Origin: Chloroflexota bacterium
GTDB taxonomy: Bacteria; Chloroflexota; Limnocylindria; Limnocylindrales; CSP1-4
Direction of reading: 5' to 3'
Assembly (NCBI GenBank): GCA_015661135.1
Contig: JACVXW010000057.1
Span: 1-7,502 of the forward strand
DNA length: 7,502 nt
Every line of letters begins with the position of its first letter. Within the stretch, counting starts at the first letter, position 1. Positions 5,875-7,502 of the stretch are shown in pieces. A model generated the notes under the pieces. The model saw only the letters and a list, made by a program, of their open reading frames with translations, made no database searches and was not told the DNA's origin. Made by a program: the position numbers and the translations under genes.

Positions 5875-6383
5875 CAGGCGTCCACCGGTTCGGGTGACTC
5901 TGCTCGATCGGCGGCCAAGCGAAGTCCGTAGCGTTTCTGCAACGCAACCAGCCGGTCCGCCGGTACCGCCGTGTACGTTCCCTCGGCTGTCGCGAAGATG
6001 GATCCGCTCGCCGGATCCAGGATCTGCCCGGTCGTGCGAAAGAGGCGCCGTGTCGCCTCCGTCACGAAACCCTCGGCGCGGATCGGGAGGCCGACCGGCA
6101 CGGGTCGGCGGAACTCCACGGTCATCCTTGCCGTGACGCCCCATGTACCGCGCCCGATGACCGCCCAGGCCATCACCTCGTCAAGGATCGTCCCGAGGAT
6201 CCCGCCGTGGACAATGCCCTCCCAGCCCTGGAATCCGGGATTCAGGGTGAGATCGGTTCGGCACCCGGAGGCGTCGGCATGGAGCACGAGGTGCAGGCCG
6301 TGCTCGTTCAACTCGCCGCAGGCGAAGCAGTGGTGCGGCTCGAACTGGAAGGCCCGCCCCCCGATCACGGGGCGCGATCGCAT
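5874..6383 (-). CDS. PaaI-type hotdog-fold thioesterase
   Basis: The 169-residue product fits the PaaI branch of hotdog-fold acyl-CoA thioesterases, which hydrolyse a thioester to free CoA and an acid; the substrate cannot be read from sequence. The N-terminal region has CFACGELNEHGLHL (19-32), a CxxCG motif common in this group. The core follows: EGIVHGGILGTILDEVMAWA (55-74), containing the HGG motif (59-61) and the likely catalytic acid Asp68 on the central helix. FRRPVPVGLPIRAEGFVTEA (91-110) and ATAEGTYTAV (131-140) are the expected beta strands. The chosen ATG (6383-6381) is two bases past the end of the native gyrB frame (TGAGATG). A TTG at 6395 would add four residues and overlap gyrB. 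The stop overlaps the next start by one base. Nothing in the protein explains its place between the gyrase genes. Confidence 0.88.
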   Translation of the reverse strand: MRSRPVIGGRAFQFEPHHCFACGELNEHGLHLVLHADASGCRTDLTLNPGFQGWEGIVHGGILGTILDEVMAWAVIGRGTWGVTARMTVEFRRPVPVGLPIRAEGFVTEATRRLFRTTGQILDPASGSIFATAEGTYTAVPADRLVALQKRYGLRLAADRAESPEPVDA

Positions 6384-6384
6384 C

Positions 6385-7502
6385 TCAGATGTCAAGGTTC
6401 CGAACCTTCCGGGCCTCGCTCTTGATGAAGTCCTTGCGCGGTCCGACCTTCTCGCCCATCAGCATCGTGAAGATCGAGTCGGCCTCTGCCGCGTCGTCGA
6501 TCTCGGCACGAAGGAGGACCCGCGTCTCGGTCCTTGATGATCCGTTCGCGGTCCTTCTCGGACTGGGCGTATTTCGTGACCTTGCCGGTCGAGACGCGGT
6601 AGAGCGGCGGCTGCGCGATGTACAGGAAGCCGGCTTCGATGATCTTGGGCATGAAGCGGTAGAAGAGGGTCAGCAGGAGCGTCCGGATGTGGGCGCCGTC
6701 CACGTCCGCGTCGGTCATGATGATGACCCGGTGGTACCGCAGTTTCGTCAGGTCGAAGCTGTCCCCGATCCCCTCGATCCCGGCCCCGAGGGCGATGATC
6801 AGCGGCCGGACGTTCTCGCTGGCCACGATCTTGTCCAGGCGCGCCTTTTCGACGTTCAGGACCTTGCCGCGCAACGGCAGGATGGCCTGGAAGCGGCGGT
6901 CGCGGCCCTGCTTTGCGGATCCGCCGGCGGAGTCGCCCTCGACGATGAAGAGCTCGCTCTTCGACGGGTCCCGCTCCTGGCAATCGGCCAGCTTGCCCGG
7001 CAGCGAGAGGCCGTCCAGGACGCCCTTGCGGATCACGAGATCGCGTGCCTTGCGAGCCGCCTCGCGGGCCCGCGCGGCGGTCAGGCACTTCTCGATGATC
7101 CGGCGCCCGTCGCCGGGGTTCTCCTCGAGGTACTGGGTAAGGCTATCGGTGAGGGCCGTCTGGACCTGGCCCTTGACCTCGGCATTGCCGAGCTTGGCCT
7201 TGGTCTGACCCTCGAACTGGGGATCGGTCAACTTGACGCTGATGACGGCGGTGAGGCCCTCGCGGACGTCGTCGCCCGACAGATTCCCATCTGCATCCTT
7301 GAGAACGCCGGCCTTGTGGGCCCAGTCGTTGAGGGAGCTGGTGAGTGCCGCCCGGAACCCGGTGACGTGTGTCCCGCCATCGACGGTATTGATGTTGTTG
7401 GCGAACGCGAGGACGTTCTCGGTGTAGGTGTCGTTGTACTGGAGTGCCACCTCGACCGCGGTCGAGCCCTGTTTGCGTTCGACATAGATCGGCCGGCTGT
7501 GG
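6385..7502 (-). CDS. gyrB: DNA gyrase subunit B, 5' part beyond window, internal deletion with frameshift
   Basis: GyrB is the ATPase subunit of gyrase. The visible part starts in the transducer domain (HSRPIYVERKQGSTAVEVAL, minus strand from 7501) and continues through NDWAHKAGVLKDADGNLSGD and VREGLTAVISVKL. The TOPRIM domain follows, with FIVEGDSAGGSAKQGRDRRF, the GyrB-typical LPLRGKVLNVEKARLDKI, and the metal-binding MTDADVDGAHIRTLLL. After KYAQSEKDRERIIKD the frame is lost at 6524-6533. The authentic C-terminus, TETRVLLRAEIDDAAEADSI and later GPRKDFIKSEARKVRNLDI, resumes in another frame and ends at TGA 6387-6385. The RYKGLGEMN block that should lie between is missing. As it stands, translation continues into about 45 unrelated residues and stops at 6394-6392. 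The start codon and ATPase domain are beyond 7502. The gene identity is certain; whether the lesion is real is not. Confidence 0.95.
6524..6533 (-). other. Deletion junction with frameshift in gyrB
   Basis: The two gyrB reading frames meet here. Upstream codons read AAG GAC CGA GAC, while the family-matching downstream frame reads ACC GAG ACG CGG across the same bases. Restoring the frame needs an insertion whose length is 2 modulo 3, and family comparison suggests roughly 25-35 missing codons. The junction touches one of two AAGGACCG octamers (minus strand, 6528-6535 and 6549-6556) that lie 21 bases apart. Confidence 0.85.

Noticed and set aside
4789..5931. 380-codon plus-strand open frame opposite the AlkD-like gene
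   Set aside because: The minus strand has the AlkD-type motifs and coupled start and stop signals; the plus-strand translation has no domain-like pattern.
5875..6144. N-terminal extension of the AlkD-like protein by 90 residues
   Set aside because: It would overlap the thioesterase gene by 270 bases and its sequence is out-of-frame shadow. The ATG at 5874 overlapping the upstream stop is the natural start.
6385..6600. Programmed frameshift or intein in gyrB
   Set aside because: There is no slippery heptamer, and a conserved protein block is absent rather than merely out of frame. An intein would add sequence, not remove it.

Overview
This is a GC-rich bacterial window in which every supported gene lies on the minus strand, so the biological reading order runs from high to low coordinates. 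The protein signatures (a divergent PRPP synthase with FANDN and GRSDKKD motifs, a SecA N-terminus of Chloroflexi-like style, a full-length GyrA) suggest Chloroflexota, perhaps a Limnocylindria-like soil or freshwater lineage. The phylum is inference from recalled family patterns and the class is a guess.

In transcription order the window holds: the C-terminal two thirds or so of DNA gyrase subunit B (gyrB, 5' end beyond 7502); a PaaI-type hotdog thioesterase (6383 to 5874); an AlkD-like HEAT-repeat protein of the DNA alkylation repair family (5874 to 4840); complete gyrA (4820 to 2244); complete ribose-phosphate pyrophosphokinase prs (2205 to 1117); a small single-pass membrane protein (1120 to 860); a 356-base non-coding gap (859 to 504); and the first 167 codons of secA (503 to 1, running off the window). 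From gyrB to the small membrane protein the genes overlap or are at most 38 bases apart, so they look like one operon whose promoter is outside the window. secA appears to have its own promoter region. No RNA genes, mobile elements or CRISPR arrays were seen.

Functionally the operon joins DNA topology (GyrA and GyrB), probable DNA repair (AlkD-like) and nucleotide precursor supply (PRPP), with a thioesterase and a small membrane protein as passengers of unknown link.

The most important anomaly is in gyrB. Near 6524-6533 the reading frame shifts, and comparison with the GyrB family shows that the segment carrying the RYKGLGEMN motif is absent. The sequence passes directly from the linker after KYAQSEKDRERIIKD to TETRVLLRAEIDDA in a different frame. 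This is a deletion with frameshift rather than a one-base error, and it is either an assembly fault or a real lesion. Other points worth a look are the altered ATP-site residues and C-terminal extension of Prs, Asn at quinolone position 83 of GyrA, a probable leaderless start for secA, and paired TGACAG/GGCGGG repeats upstream of secA. I found no clear wholly new multi-gene system. The closest candidate is the gyrase, AlkD-like and Prs operon with its coupled small membrane protein.
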